Below, piece by piece: positions 18,665-26,840 of a DNA stretch of 64,000 nt. Origin of the DNA: Pseudomonadota bacterium (GTDB lineage Bacteria > Desulfobacterota > Syntrophorhabdia > Syntrophorhabdales > Syntrophorhabdaceae); contig JAPLKC010000025.1 in the NCBI GenBank assembly GCA_026388255.1, forward strand, positions 1-64,000, written 5' to 3'. Made by a program: the position numbers and the translations under genes. The first letter of the stretch is position 1. Each line of letters begins with the position of its first letter. The notes below the pieces were generated by a model. That model searched no databases, was not told where the DNA came from, and worked only from the letters and a program-made list of their open reading frames with translations.

Positions 18665-19296
18665 GCCTTTTTGGGACCTTTTCTGTTTGCCGGGAATCTC
18701 TCACAAGGCCCAACATCGGCAGAGACAGTGACCCCGCTTTTAACGAAAGCACCTTCACCGATTTCTATATACTGTTTTGTAGCACTATTACTCCCTAAAA
18801 AAGTCTTTGCTCCGATTTTTGTCCCCCCGTTCACCACTGCTGCAGTTGAGATATGGCAATGATCCCCGATAACAACATCATGCTCGATAATAGCACCTGT
18901 ATTGATGATGCAGTTTCTGCCTACCTGAGCGTCTGTATTGACTATAGCATTATGCATTATAATAGTACCTTCATTGATAACAGAATGCTTCGACACATGC
19001 GCTTTAGGCGAAATGATTACAGGAAATAATGCGCCAAGTTGTTTTAAGTTATTAAATTTTTCTATTCTTACCTCAGCACTTTCTATCTGGCCTATTGTGA
19101 TAAAAAAATACCTGAATTTTTTGACAAGGCCGGGCAAATCATCTTCTGTGGTAAAAATCTCATACCCCAGAACCTTCTGGTGCAACTTTTCCTCTACGTC
19201 AACAATCCCTGCAATACGGAAAAGGTTTTCAGCTTCGATAACATCTATACAGGATCTGCAATGTCCACCGCCTCCAAAAAGTATCAAGTCTTCCAT
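18661..19296 (-). CDS. Sugar O/N-acyltransferase (NeuD/PglD/LegH type)
   Basis: 211 residues. The N-terminal small Rossmann-like domain has I-L-F-G-G-G-G-H-C. A left-handed beta-helix of hexapeptide repeats follows (V-N-E-G-T-I, I-I-N-T-G-A-I-I-E-H-D-V-V-I-G and so on). This is the PglD/NeuD fold; the His in I-E-H-D is the usual catalytic base. LegH members acetylate the C4 amine made by the LegC aminotransferase, which is the next gene upstream (2 bases away). Confidence 0.87.
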   Translation of the reverse strand: MEDLILFGGGGHCRSCIDVIEAENLFRIAGIVDVEEKLHQKVLGYEIFTTEDDLPGLVKKFRYFFITIGQIESAEVRIEKFNNLKQLGALFPVIISPKAHVSKHSVINEGTIIMHNAIVNTDAQVGRNCIINTGAIIEHDVVIGDHCHISTAAVVNGGTKIGAKTFLGSNSATKQYIEIGEGAFVKSGVTVSADVGPCERFPANRKGPKKA

Positions 19297-19298
19297 GG

Positions 19299-20393
19299 TT
19301 ATGAAATAATCTCCTTTATTGCCTTGCAGGCAAAATAAATATCATCGGCAGAATTCAGCGTAGAACCTGGCAGGCAAAGGCCCTTTTCGTATATTTCATG
19401 GGAGTTTTTCAAAGAGAATTTGTCCGTCATCATGTATGGCGGAAAATCGGTGATAGGCATAAACACTCTCCGAACAGGCACGCCCTTATTTTTCAGTGAA
19501 TCCATGACAGCGGCAAGATCAACCTCTTTGTGTATGGTTATACAAGTAAACCAGAAAGAGCTCTCGGAGTCGTCATATGATTCTTGAAACCGGATAGTAT
19601 CTATCTTGCTCAATTCTTCGCGATATATGTCATTATACATCTTCTTCTTTGTAAGAAATTCATCAAGTCTCTCCATCTGGGCCAGCCCCATGGCTGCTTC
19701 AAGATTCGTCATTCTATAGTTGAACCCTATCTCCGGGTGGTAGTAACCCCTCGACTCATCCCTTGCCTGATTTACAAGAAATTTGACGTGCTCCATGCGC
19801 TTTTCATCATTTCCTACAACCATGCCGCCGCCGCCTGTGGTGATAGTTTTATTGCCATTGAAGCTCAAGCAACCTAAATCCCCTGCATTTCCCATATATT
19901 GGCCTTTGTATTTTGCGCCAAGACTCTCTGTTGCATCCTCTATGACAAAAAGCCCGTATTTTCCTGCTATCTCCATTATTTCATTCATTTTGCAAGGGTT
20001 TCCGTAAAGATGAACAGGAATAATTGCCTTCGTCCTCGGTGATATACAGCGTTCTATTTCCTCAGGGCTGATATTCCAGGTCGTTATATCAACATCGGCA
20101 AATACAGGTTTTGCATTTACATATGCAATAGGATTCACCGTAGCAACAAAGGTAAGAGCAGGGACAATAACCTCATCCCCTTCTCTGATTCCCAACTCAT
20201 ACAAGGCTACGTGGAGGGCAGCGGTTCCGCTCTGGGTGGATACCGCCCTTTTTGCGCCAAGGTAACATGCGATTTTCTCTTCAAACTGTGGTACAAAAGG
20301 ACCGAAGGTTGAGACGAAGTTCGAGTCAATTACCCTTTCTATATAGGCCTTTTCAATTGCACCCAGATTGGGCGCATCAAGCTCTATCTTCAC
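19299..20393 (-). CDS. DegT/DnrJ/EryC1/StrS sugar aminotransferase (LegC type)
   Basis: A 364-residue PLP enzyme. It has S-G-T-A-A-L-H-V-A-L near 56-65, E-D-A-T-E-S-L-G near 152, and the lysine in F-N-G-N-K-T-I-T-T-G-G-G-G. It transfers an amine from glutamate to a 4-keto NDP-sugar. The E-D-A-T-E and G-N-K-T segments fit the LegC/PglE-like branch. GTG start (AGGA 6 bases before it), overlapping the SDR gene upstream by 17 bases, which implies translational coupling. Confidence 0.88.
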   Translation of the reverse strand: MKIELDAPNLGAIEKAYIERVIDSNFVSTFGPFVPQFEEKIACYLGAKRAVSTQSGTAALHVALYELGIREGDEVIVPALTFVATVNPIAYVNAKPVFADVDITTWNISPEEIERCISPRTKAIIPVHLYGNPCKMNEIMEIAGKYGLFVIEDATESLGAKYKGQYMGNAGDLGCLSFNGNKTITTGGGGMVVGNDEKRMEHVKFLVNQARDESRGYYHPEIGFNYRMTNLEAAMGLAQMERLDEFLTKKKMYNDIYREELSKIDTIRFQESYDDSESSFWFTCITIHKEVDLAAVMDSLKNKGVPVRRVFMPITDFPPYMMTDKFSLKNSHEIYEKGLCLPGSTLNSADDIYFACKAIKEIIS

Positions 20394-21366
20394 CGGAATT
20401 CCTCAGCCTCGGTTGAGTGTTGTAATATATATTTTCATACGGGTTTTCTATAATCCCCAAAGACAGCATATTCACAACCTCCCTAACCCCGTCTTCCACA
20501 GTAAAAACATTTGTCAAGTCAAGATAGTGCTTGAGTTTTGTAAAATCCACCTGATAATCCCTTAAATCAGCGCCCTTATCTACCACATCTATTTTCAGAT
20601 CGGGAATGAACTTCTTCACAATCTCAGCAATCCTTATCTTCTGGTAATTTTCACTATTGAATCCAACGTTGAAAACATTTTTACAAACCTTATCGAATTG
20701 CCCGATCATTGAGATAATTACCCTTGCTGCATCGTAAACATGGATATATGGTCTGTATGTATAAGGCAAAAAGACATCGAGATATTTCTTCATAAAGGCA
20801 TTTAGTGCAAAATCGTTGACTGTAAGGTCAAAACGCATTCTCGGTGATGCTCCGTAGATAGTAGACATTCTGCATATAACCCAATCGATATTGTTTGAGC
20901 CATCCATCAATAAACGCTCCACTCTTACCTTGGTATCGGCATAGAGCGAAAGAGGCTTCAAACTTGTATTCTCGTTTGCAAGTCCGTCAACAACACCGTA
21001 GTTAGAACAGGTAGAAAGGAAGACAAAACCCTTTACCCCCTCTTCTGCCGCAAGCCTGATAAGTTCCTTTGTAGCTCCGAAATTTGTTTTTTCTGTCAAA
21101 TCAGGAAATTTATTGCTTGCAGGCTCTCCTACTATTGCAGCAGTGTGTATCACAAAATCAATATCTTTCAGGTATGGTTTAAGATTGTCGGTATCCATAA
21201 TATCGAGACGGATAAATTCATAATGAGGATTGCCCAGATGTATCAAAGGCACTTTACTGTCAAAATACAGGGAATCTACAACCCTTACCTTATAACCGTT
21301 ATTGAGCGCTGTGTTTGTAAGGACTGACCCGACGTATCCGGCGCCACCTGTAATAAGCAGCTTCAT
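20377..21366 (-). CDS. Extended SDR NDP-sugar epimerase/reductase in the LegB position
   Basis: 329 residues. It has T-G-G-A-G-Y-V-G-S at 6-14, a Y142/K146 pair in Y-A-D-T-K, and the sugar-site segment Y-R-P-Y-I-H-V-Y-D-A. In 4,6-dehydratases the segment before YxxxK reads S-T-D-E or S-T-S-E; here it is S-T-C-S-N-Y-G (C120, S121). The Asp/Glu acid-base pair for dehydration is therefore missing, and an epimerase or reductase is more likely than a true LegB. It stands directly before the LegC-like gene, where LegB would be expected. The start has GGGGG upstream and lies 4 bases from the regulator stop. Confidence 0.8.
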   Translation of the reverse strand: MKLLITGGAGYVGSVLTNTALNNGYKVRVVDSLYFDSKVPLIHLGNPHYEFIRLDIMDTDNLKPYLKDIDFVIHTAAIVGEPASNKFPDLTEKTNFGATKELIRLAAEEGVKGFVFLSTCSNYGVVDGLANENTSLKPLSLYADTKVRVERLLMDGSNNIDWVICRMSTIYGASPRMRFDLTVNDFALNAFMKKYLDVFLPYTYRPYIHVYDAARVIISMIGQFDKVCKNVFNVGFNSENYQKIRIAEIVKKFIPDLKIDVVDKGADLRDYQVDFTKLKHYLDLTNVFTVEDGVREVVNMLSLGIIENPYENIYYNTQPRLRNSGEDRA

Positions 21367-21370
21367 GTGC

Positions 21371-21727
21371 TTAAACCCCCTTCCCTTGTTTTTGACCTGC
21401 TTTCCCCTGCCGTACCTCGTCCGTATCTCTCTTCAATTCATCAATCTCCATCTTTAACTTTTCGTATTCTTCCATCTTTTTTTGAAGGAAATACTGTGTT
21501 TGCTTGACACGAGCGTTTATTCCCTGAGGCGTCAGAACATAAATATAGGCTGCTTTTTTACTCGAGTTTTTAAAGCGCTGGGTCTTTACATACCCTTTTT
21601 GAATGAGTTCTTTCACTATATAGTTGATGCTCCCAAGGCTCAAACCTACTTTCTTGGAAAGGTCACGTTGAGAAACAGTTCCTTCAACTGATAATTCTTT
21701 AAGAGTCTTAAATTGAGCTTCGTTCAT
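21371..21727 (-). CDS. EPS-associated MarR-type winged-helix regulator
   Basis: 118 residues. A winged-helix domain occupies roughly 1-75 (S-Q-R-D-L-S-K-K-V-G-L-S is the recognition-helix region). A lysine/glutamate-rich coiled coil fills the last 40 residues. This size and layout match the MarR-like regulators that head exopolysaccharide and O-antigen clusters in deltaproteobacteria. It is the first gene of the glycan operon, behind a sigma-70 promoter overlapped by dyads, so autoregulation is plausible. No clear Shine-Dalgarno precedes the ATG. Confidence 0.8.
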   Translation of the reverse strand: MNEAQFKTLKELSVEGTVSQRDLSKKVGLSLGSINYIVKELIQKGYVKTQRFKNSSKKAAYIYVLTPQGINARVKQTQYFLQKKMEEYEKLKMEIDELKRDTDEVRQGKAGQKQGKGV

Positions 21728-21794
21728 CGGGTGTTTTTAGGTAGGCTACCGCCATTAATGAATGTAACCGGTGAAGATAAATAAATTTTGGATA

Positions 21795-21811
21795 TGTTCA
21801 ACCACTGAACA
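21795..21811. promoter_or_regulatory. Operator-like dyad TGTTCA-N5-TGAACA
   Basis: A perfect 6-bp inverted repeat with a 5-base centre, located just downstream of the -10 box of the operon promoter and so around the expected transcription start. A second dyad, GTAAAcTATTTAC-like, lies in the promoter spacer (21825-21837). Likely binding sites for the MarR-type protein, but unproven. Confidence 0.45.
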
Positions 21812-21816
21812 AACTA

Positions 21817-21845
21817 ATAATGACAGTAAACTATTTACATGTCAA
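21817..21845 (-). promoter_or_regulatory. Sigma-70 promoter of the glycan operon
   Basis: Reading on the minus strand: TTGACA (21845-21840), a 17-base spacer, then CATTAT (21822-21817). The match to consensus is strong, and it lies about 90 bases before the regulator gene. Confidence 0.65.
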
Positions 21846-21953
21846 GAAATTTTAATCTCTCGATATTTTTTTGTATATATTATGCTTTATTTATTTAACA
21901 AATCTAACTTCATTGGAACAGCCGGCAGCATCAACTTTCTATTTTATTTATTC

Positions 21954-23054
21954 TTATTTAATATGTTTTCTTAAAATCGTTTCCAGCATCTTTCCTACAC
22001 TCTCTATGGCATATTTGCCCGATACCTCAAATCCACGTTTGATGATAGTAAGACGCATTTCTTCATTTTCTGTTATATCAATAACGGCCTTCGCAATCTC
22101 TTCAGGTTTGTGGACATTTACAAAATATGCATAGTCATGTGCATCATCAAATGCAAGAAAGGGGGAAACCTTTGTCAGGATTACAGGTGTTCCTGTGCTC
22201 ATAGCCTCGACGGGCGGCAAACCGAAACCTTCTATCTCGGTTGACGCAGAAACAAGTATATGCGTTTCCCGATACAGGTTTGCCATCTCCTGCTCGGATA
22301 TCCTTACGAAAAACCTGTCCACCACCCCATAATTCTTTTCTTCATCCGGAATATCTGCCGGGGATACCCTTGTCAGGAAAACGCTTTTCCCGTTTTCTTT
22401 CAAAATCTTCACTGCCTTTAATATATCCGGTATAGCCTTGTATTCTATGGTAGAATTTCCAACAGAAAGTATTCTGATCGTACCTGAATAATCAAGTTCT
22501 GCCACCTTCGGATAAAATACCTGCTGATCAATTCCATTTGGCAAGAGGTAACAGGGCATATCGAATCTCTTTTCAACACCTGCAACAAGATGAGGGGAAA
22601 TGGCCATCTTCACAGTAGGGAGCTTGTACAACTCATCAAATCTTTTAAGTTTTTGCTTCCAACCATGCTTTTTCCGTAAATAGTTCAGCCTTGTCAGAAA
22701 TCCCTTCGAGCGGAAACGCTCCGGCACAACATCTCCCCTGATCCTCTCAAGCACATAGTCAGGCTCAAATCCTTGCATGAAATGAAAGAGCGGGATATTC
22801 CTTTTTTTGGCAATTTTCCATAGGTCCTCCACGTCTTTCGGGGTTGTGATTACAATTGCATCCGCCTCCGGCACATGCATCTCATCAAATGAAGGAACTA
22901 TTTCCGGTGTTACCCTGAACCCCCACTTTTCATCAATAAAACGCGTGATAAGATAGACCGTATGTCCCATGTTTCGCAAAAGCTCTACATGTTGAAAGAA
23001 TACCTTAACTCCGCCGGTTAAGCCTACATGTCGTATTGCATAAACTATTTTCAT
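21954..23054 (-). CDS. Glycosyltransferase family 4
   Basis: About 366 residues of GT-B fold. The N-terminal acceptor domain has R-H-V-G-L-T-G-G-V-K-V-F-F. The C-terminal donor domain has I-L-S-V-G-N-S-T-I-E-Y-K and the E-x7-E region S-A-S-T-E-I-E-G-F-G-L-P-P-V-E-A-M-S-T-G (glutamates near residues 278 and 286). It would transfer a sugar from a nucleotide donor in glycan assembly. The ATG at 23054 is preferred over the TTG at 23060. It is separated from the glycan operon by 226 AT-rich bases that hold the operon promoter, and follows the MaoC-like gene by 46 bases. Confidence 0.85.
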   Translation of the reverse strand: MKIVYAIRHVGLTGGVKVFFQHVELLRNMGHTVYLITRFIDEKWGFRVTPEIVPSFDEMHVPEADAIVITTPKDVEDLWKIAKKRNIPLFHFMQGFEPDYVLERIRGDVVPERFRSKGFLTRLNYLRKKHGWKQKLKRFDELYKLPTVKMAISPHLVAGVEKRFDMPCYLLPNGIDQQVFYPKVAELDYSGTIRILSVGNSTIEYKAIPDILKAVKILKENGKSVFLTRVSPADIPDEEKNYGVVDRFFVRISEQEMANLYRETHILVSASTEIEGFGLPPVEAMSTGTPVILTKVSPFLAFDDAHDYAYFVNVHKPEEIAKAVIDITENEEMRLTIIKRGFEVSGKYAIESVGKMLETILRKHIK

Positions 23055-23100
23055 TAGCAAAATACCGTTATCACAACACTATCGAACTATTCAATAAATA

Positions 23101-23577
23101 TTATCCCCTGATACGGCAGCGTGTGATCCCTACCGCTGTCCTGGTCATCACTACCTCGCGATTCTGATTCAACACCTCCACCATTGACCGTACAACACCT
23201 CGGTCAGGCTTTGATTTCGAGCGTCTTGCTTCCAGAACCTTTACCCGTATAGAAAGCTCATCGCCTGGTCGTACCGGTTTGAGCCAGCGCAATTCATCGG
23301 CGCCGGGTGAACCCAGACTTGCAACACGGGAAATGTAGTGATCGACAAGCAGTCTCATTGTCAGCGCTGCTGTATGCCATCCACTTGCGATAAGTCCGCC
23401 GAATCCGGTCTTTCGGGCAGCAATCGGATCAACATGGAATATCTGCGGGTCATATCGCTTCGCAAATTCAATGATTTCCTCTTCCGTCACCACTATAGAT
23501 CCGAATTCATATATCGAACCGGGCACGTAATCTTCGAAGTACCGCTCATCAATCGGCACGTTAAAAACAGCATTCAT
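23101..23577 (-). CDS. MaoC-like hotdog dehydratase
   Basis: 158 residues of single hotdog fold. The hydratase signature is present as F-A-K-R-Y-D-P-Q-I-F-H-V-D, with Asp and His at catalytic spacing, followed by G-L-I-A-S-G-W-H-T-A. Members hydrate enoyl-CoA or act on related acyl thioesters, in fatty-acid or aromatic degradation. There is no pathway partner nearby, so the substrate is open. It lies 21 bases after the FMN reductase and is probably co-transcribed. Confidence 0.82.
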   Translation of the reverse strand: MNAVFNVPIDERYFEDYVPGSIYEFGSIVVTEEEIIEFAKRYDPQIFHVDPIAARKTGFGGLIASGWHTAALTMRLLVDHYISRVASLGSPGADELRWLKPVRPGDELSIRVKVLEARRSKSKPDRGVVRSMVEVLNQNREVVMTRTAVGITRCRIRG

Positions 23578-23598
23578 AATAATGGCCCCTCTAAGGTG

Positions 23599-24180
23599 TT
23601 ACTTTAAATTCAACTTTTTAGTCCAGTTAATCAGACTTTCAAGCAATTCTTTTATTTTTTCTCTTGTTTTTTCGTCTTTCAATTTTCCGTTATTATCAAT
23701 TTTTTCTGCAACAAAGGGGATTATAATTTCCGGTTGGTTCAGCGCATAAACGTTAAGGAAAACAAGGGTCTGCCGGAGGTGATACTGTGCCCTTGCAGTT
23801 CCGAGCATGCCTATGGACGCGCCCATCAACGCAAGAGGCTTACCGGAAAATACATTATCTCCGTAAGGGCGCGAAGCCCAGTCAATGGCATTTTTAAGCA
23901 CACCGGGTACGGAATAGTTATATTCCGGTGTGGCGATCAAAATTGCATCAGCCGCCCTGATCTTTTCCTTGAATTCCTTTACCCGTTTTGGTAGCTGTTT
24001 CTCAAGGTCCTGATTGAATGGAGGTATACCTTTGAGATCAAAAATCTCAAGCTTTGCACCTTCAGGGAGAAGTTCAACTGCTGCCCTTAAGATTGCCTTG
24101 TTGAAAGAACCTTTTCTTAAACTTCCCGCAAAACCGAGAATAGAAATAAGTTTAAACGCTTTTCCCTCAATTTTTTTCAT
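23599..24180 (-). CDS. NADPH-dependent FMN reductase
   Basis: A 193-residue flavodoxin-fold protein of the NADPH-dependent FMN reductase/chromate-quinone reductase family. The phosphate loop is G-S-L-R-K-G-S-F-N near 19-27. A-T-P-E-Y-N-Y-S-V-P near 83-92 and M-G-A-S-I-G-M-L-G-T form the flavin site. It likely reduces quinones or other electrophiles by two electrons. Strong AAAGGAGG site. First gene of a short operon with its own promoter at 24256. Confidence 0.88.
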   Translation of the reverse strand: MKKIEGKAFKLISILGFAGSLRKGSFNKAILRAAVELLPEGAKLEIFDLKGIPPFNQDLEKQLPKRVKEFKEKIRAADAILIATPEYNYSVPGVLKNAIDWASRPYGDNVFSGKPLALMGASIGMLGTARAQYHLRQTLVFLNVYALNQPEIIIPFVAEKIDNNGKLKDEKTREKIKELLESLINWTKKLNLK

Positions 24181-24255
24181 AACATCCTCCTTTGTTTAAG
24201 AGCGTTTTTTCCTGAAGCTGTCTCGTGCTGTAAAATTTATTAATCCTGTAAAGCA

Positions 24256-24283
24256 ATTATAATCACGTCCTTGAATAAGTCAA
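24256..24283 (-). promoter_or_regulatory. Sigma-70 promoter for the FMN reductase operon
   Basis: On the minus strand: TTGACT (24283-24278), a 16-base spacer, then TATAAT (24261-24256), about 75 bases before the start codon. Confidence 0.6.
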
Positions 24284-24321
24284 ACACATATTTTCCATTA
24301 GTATAAGTATCGGTGTCGGGC

Positions 24322-24475
24322 TGTCCCCGGCAAACACGCTCATTACGCTCCGGCGGCGGCGTGAACCTCTGTATGAGAATTCATTTAGCTCACACGGTGA
24401 GCCTGGTACCCGCTTGCGGGTGCTGGAGGCTCCACGAACTTTGTTCGTGGAAGGGGCGACCCCCTTACGGGGACA
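24322..24475. repeat. GC-rich multi-hairpin element with closing inverted repeat
   Basis: A 154-base GC-rich block in AT-rich surroundings. Outer arms TGTCCCCG (24322-24329) and CGGGGACA (24468-24475) are perfect complements. Inside are successive perfect hairpins: CACGC/GCGTG (24335-24363), GCTCAC-acg-GTGAGC (24388-24402), ACCCGC-tt-GCGGGT (24408-24421) and TCCACGAAC-ttt-GTTCGTGGA (24431-24451). No convincing ORF. It could be a structured RNA gene or a non-autonomous palindromic mobile repeat. Confidence 0.6.
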
Positions 24476-24503
24476 GGCTAAGCCCCAGTAAATATAAACA
24501 GCC

Positions 24504-26114
24504 TTACATATCAACAATCAGTGAGTTCATCGTCTTGAAACCCCTGATTACAGCTTTGTCAGCCTTCATGAAGAATGCGCTGATGAGTTCTTTGTCCTGC
24601 GGCTCATCGGCAAACCACCTTTTCCTTATGTCATAATGGATTAATCTTTTTTCGAGTAAGAGCGTATTGAAGATATGTCTGTCAGTATATTCTTTATCAT
24701 TGCTGAGTAATGCAGGAAGATCGCTCAGTTTTTTCAGGGAAGGTTCTTTATCAAGGCAGTGCTTTACAAAATTTATAAATCTTGTGAGTTGCATAAAGGT
24801 AAAAATAGTATCTCTTGAAAATAAAGGATTTACTTCAGTCATACAACTTGATCTCATAGACTTCAGGTGTTTTTGCCAATCTTTGATGAGATACTTATCG
24901 AATAGCGGACTGCCCGGCGCAAGGTAAAATATGCTCGGTCCCGGCAGCAGCCTTTTACCCATAAGGAAGATAAGCGTTTCAATCACATCTTCCGGCTTTT
25001 GCTCCGGCAGCCCTATTATAAAGTGGATTTCAACGAGAAATGGAGAATATTCAAGGTACGGTAAAAGCTTCAGGAAGTTTGCCGGCAGATGTCTTTTTTG
25101 CCTCCTGATAACTGATGAGCTTATGTCTACTAAGGAGAAGTTGAGCCTCCTGAATCCTGCATCATACATTCTGTTAAGCGTATCTTTATCCAACGTTTCG
25201 GCATAGATTCCATTCATAGCAGAAAGGGTCACGCCCTTCCCTATCAAAGTGTCTAAGACATGATTGAAGAATTTTGTATCATATGTGAGCATGTCATCTT
25301 CAAAATCAATAGCTTGAATATTCAGATTTATGCATTCTTCAACCTCTTTTTCAATGCTCGCAATGTTCCTTCTTCTGTATGGAACAGGCGGTTTGCCGCA
25401 GAATGAACAATGAAGAGGACAACCTCTTGAAGTCAGGAAAAAGGTATAGTTTTTTCTGCCTATCCGGTAGTTTTCCGCTTTAAAAAACCGCCTGTCAGGG
25501 ATCAGGTCAATGTTATCTTCAACGTTTATGCTCGAAATACACATACTGTCATTACTTTTTTTAAAACAGACCCCCGGGATTTCATCTATTCTGTCTTCCC
25601 TGTCTTTTTGCAGAAAATTAATCAAACGGAAAAGGGGCGTTTCCCCTTCTCCCCTGATAATATAGTCAATATCGGGGCTGTTCAATACAAGCTCCGGGAA
25701 AACCGTGGGGTGCGTCCCGCCTATTACGGTAATAATCTCCCTGCTTACTTCTTTGGCAATCCCCGCAATCTCTTGCGCCTCTTCAGCATAGGTTGTAAAC
25801 AGAGACGATACGGCAACGACATCAGGCTTACTGTTAGAAATTGTCTCCCTTATCTCATCACTACCGGCGCCGAAACGGTAGTATTTATTAAACATGGAAA
25901 AAGGCGTATGGATGCCATCCATATAATAGTTATCTAATTCATAGAAAGGATGTTCCGACATTACCTTCGATTTCACATTTGTCCTGAAATCAACGACAGA
26001 TACGTCACAGATATCTTTAATCCTTGTCGCAAGGTACACAAGCTGCAGGGGGTATGTCCTTATCTTTGTGTGGTAAAAATCTTCAATGGGCGGTTGTATA
26101 AGCAAAACCTTCAT
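24504..26114 (-). CDS. B12-binding radical SAM protein
   Basis: About 536 residues. An N-terminal cobalamin-binding domain (L-L-I-Q-P-P-I-E-D-F; V-I-G-G-T-H-P-T) precedes a radical SAM core with S-R-G-C-P-L-H-C-S-F-C-G (CxxxCxxC). H-F-I-I-G-L-P-E-Q lies later in the barrel. The C-terminal 150 residues are unassigned. I read the start at 26114 (M-K-V-L-L-I-Q-P-P) because it begins the homologous domain. The upstream extension to 26228 would cross the divergent thioesterase start and looks spurious. The ribosome site is weak. Function unknown; the family includes methyltransferases and lipid-modifying enzymes such as HpnP/HpnR types. Confidence 0.78.
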   Translation of the reverse strand: MKVLLIQPPIEDFYHTKIRTYPLQLVYLATRIKDICDVSVVDFRTNVKSKVMSEHPFYELDNYYMDGIHTPFSMFNKYYRFGAGSDEIRETISNSKPDVVAVSSLFTTYAEEAQEIAGIAKEVSREIITVIGGTHPTVFPELVLNSPDIDYIIRGEGETPLFRLINFLQKDREDRIDEIPGVCFKKSNDSMCISSINVEDNIDLIPDRRFFKAENYRIGRKNYTFFLTSRGCPLHCSFCGKPPVPYRRRNIASIEKEVEECINLNIQAIDFEDDMLTYDTKFFNHVLDTLIGKGVTLSAMNGIYAETLDKDTLNRMYDAGFRRLNFSLVDISSSVIRRQKRHLPANFLKLLPYLEYSPFLVEIHFIIGLPEQKPEDVIETLIFLMGKRLLPGPSIFYLAPGSPLFDKYLIKDWQKHLKSMRSSCMTEVNPLFSRDTIFTFMQLTRFINFVKHCLDKEPSLKKLSDLPALLSNDKEYTDRHIFNTLLLEKRLIHYDIRKRWFADEPQDKELISAFFMKADKAVIRGFKTMNSLIVDM

Positions 26115-26216
26115 GCTAGAGAGTATAATTGAAAGAATGGGAAAATGATAGCCGGTTTTTTGAAATAAATATCTTGATAATATGTAAACATTGGTATAAA
26201 TTTTTACACAATCAGT

Positions 26217-26612
26217 ATGAATAAACATGCACTGTTAGAGTTGGCAAAAAACACGCCCTTTTATCAGCATATCGGCATCGAGGTTGTTGAGACCGGAGAT
26301 GGATTTGTAAAGCTTGCGCTAAAATATAAGGATTGCCTTGCCCACCCCTTCGGGTATTTCCACGGAGGGGTTATCGCAAGCCTTGCAGATTCGGCAGGCA
26401 TAAATGCAGTGTTGACTACGTTGCAAAAAGATGAAAAGGCCCTTACCCTTGAGATGAAGATAAATTTCCTCTTGCCGTCAAAAGACCAGGAAATATATGC
26501 TGAAGGCAAGGTAATTCATAGAGGAAGGAAAATTGCAGTATCTGATATTGATGTAAAAAACATTAAAGGGCGACTGATTGCAAAGGCTATCGTGACATGC
26601 TCAATCTCTTAA
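26217..26612 (+). CDS. PaaI-family acyl-CoA thioesterase
   Basis: A 131-residue hotdog thioesterase. F-H-G-G-V-I-A-S-L-A-D-S-A-G near residues 44-57 contains the H-G-G and the catalytic acid helix of the PaaI branch. The length is normal. It would hydrolyse aromatic or medium-chain acyl-CoA. No good Shine-Dalgarno is seen before the ATG. A TATAAA at about 26192 leaves a very short leader, so leaderless or near-leaderless translation is possible. Divergent from the radical SAM gene. Confidence 0.82.
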   Translation: MNKHALLELAKNTPFYQHIGIEVVETGDGFVKLALKYKDCLAHPFGYFHGGVIASLADSAGINAVLTTLQKDEKALTLEMKINFLLPSKDQEIYAEGKVIHRGRKIAVSDIDVKNIKGRLIAKAIVTCSIS

Positions 26613-26629
26613 AATAATCCGGCAAACAG

Positions 26630-26646
26630 TTGCTGATCATCAGCAA
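26630..26646. repeat. Palindrome TTGCTGAT-c-ATCAGCAA
   Basis: Perfect 8-bp dyad 17 bases after the thioesterase stop, without a U-rich tail. It may be a weak terminator or a protein site. The rest of 26647-26840 is AT-rich leader. A small G/C hairpin (GGCGG/CCGCC, about 26798-26810) sits immediately before the GAGGGG site of the PBP gene. Confidence 0.4.
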
Positions 26647-26840
26647 AACTTCCCTAAAATATGCATGGCATTTAAAATTTATTTTAAGTAAGCTTAACGC
26701 TAAGTATTTATAGCCGGTTGAGATGAGCTTGTTAAATGATATTTTCATGATCAAAAGGTGCTTGACGATATGAATGAATTAATCCGTGTCGCAAAGGGCG
26801 GGCAGCCGCCAAAGTAAGAAACCCGAGGGGAAATAATATT

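Noticed and set aside
24263-24517. 84-codon minus-strand open frame across the hairpin element
   Set aside because: Its composition follows the palindromes (Arg/Ser/Pro runs), it has no ribosome site and no domain. The DNA structure explains it better.
26770-26817. 15-codon ORF upstream of the PBP gene as a leader peptide, or the GCAAAGGGCGG segment as a cyclic-di-GMP riboswitch
   Set aside because: No ribosome site for the ORF. The segment lacks the conserved tetraloop/receptor layout of that riboswitch class.
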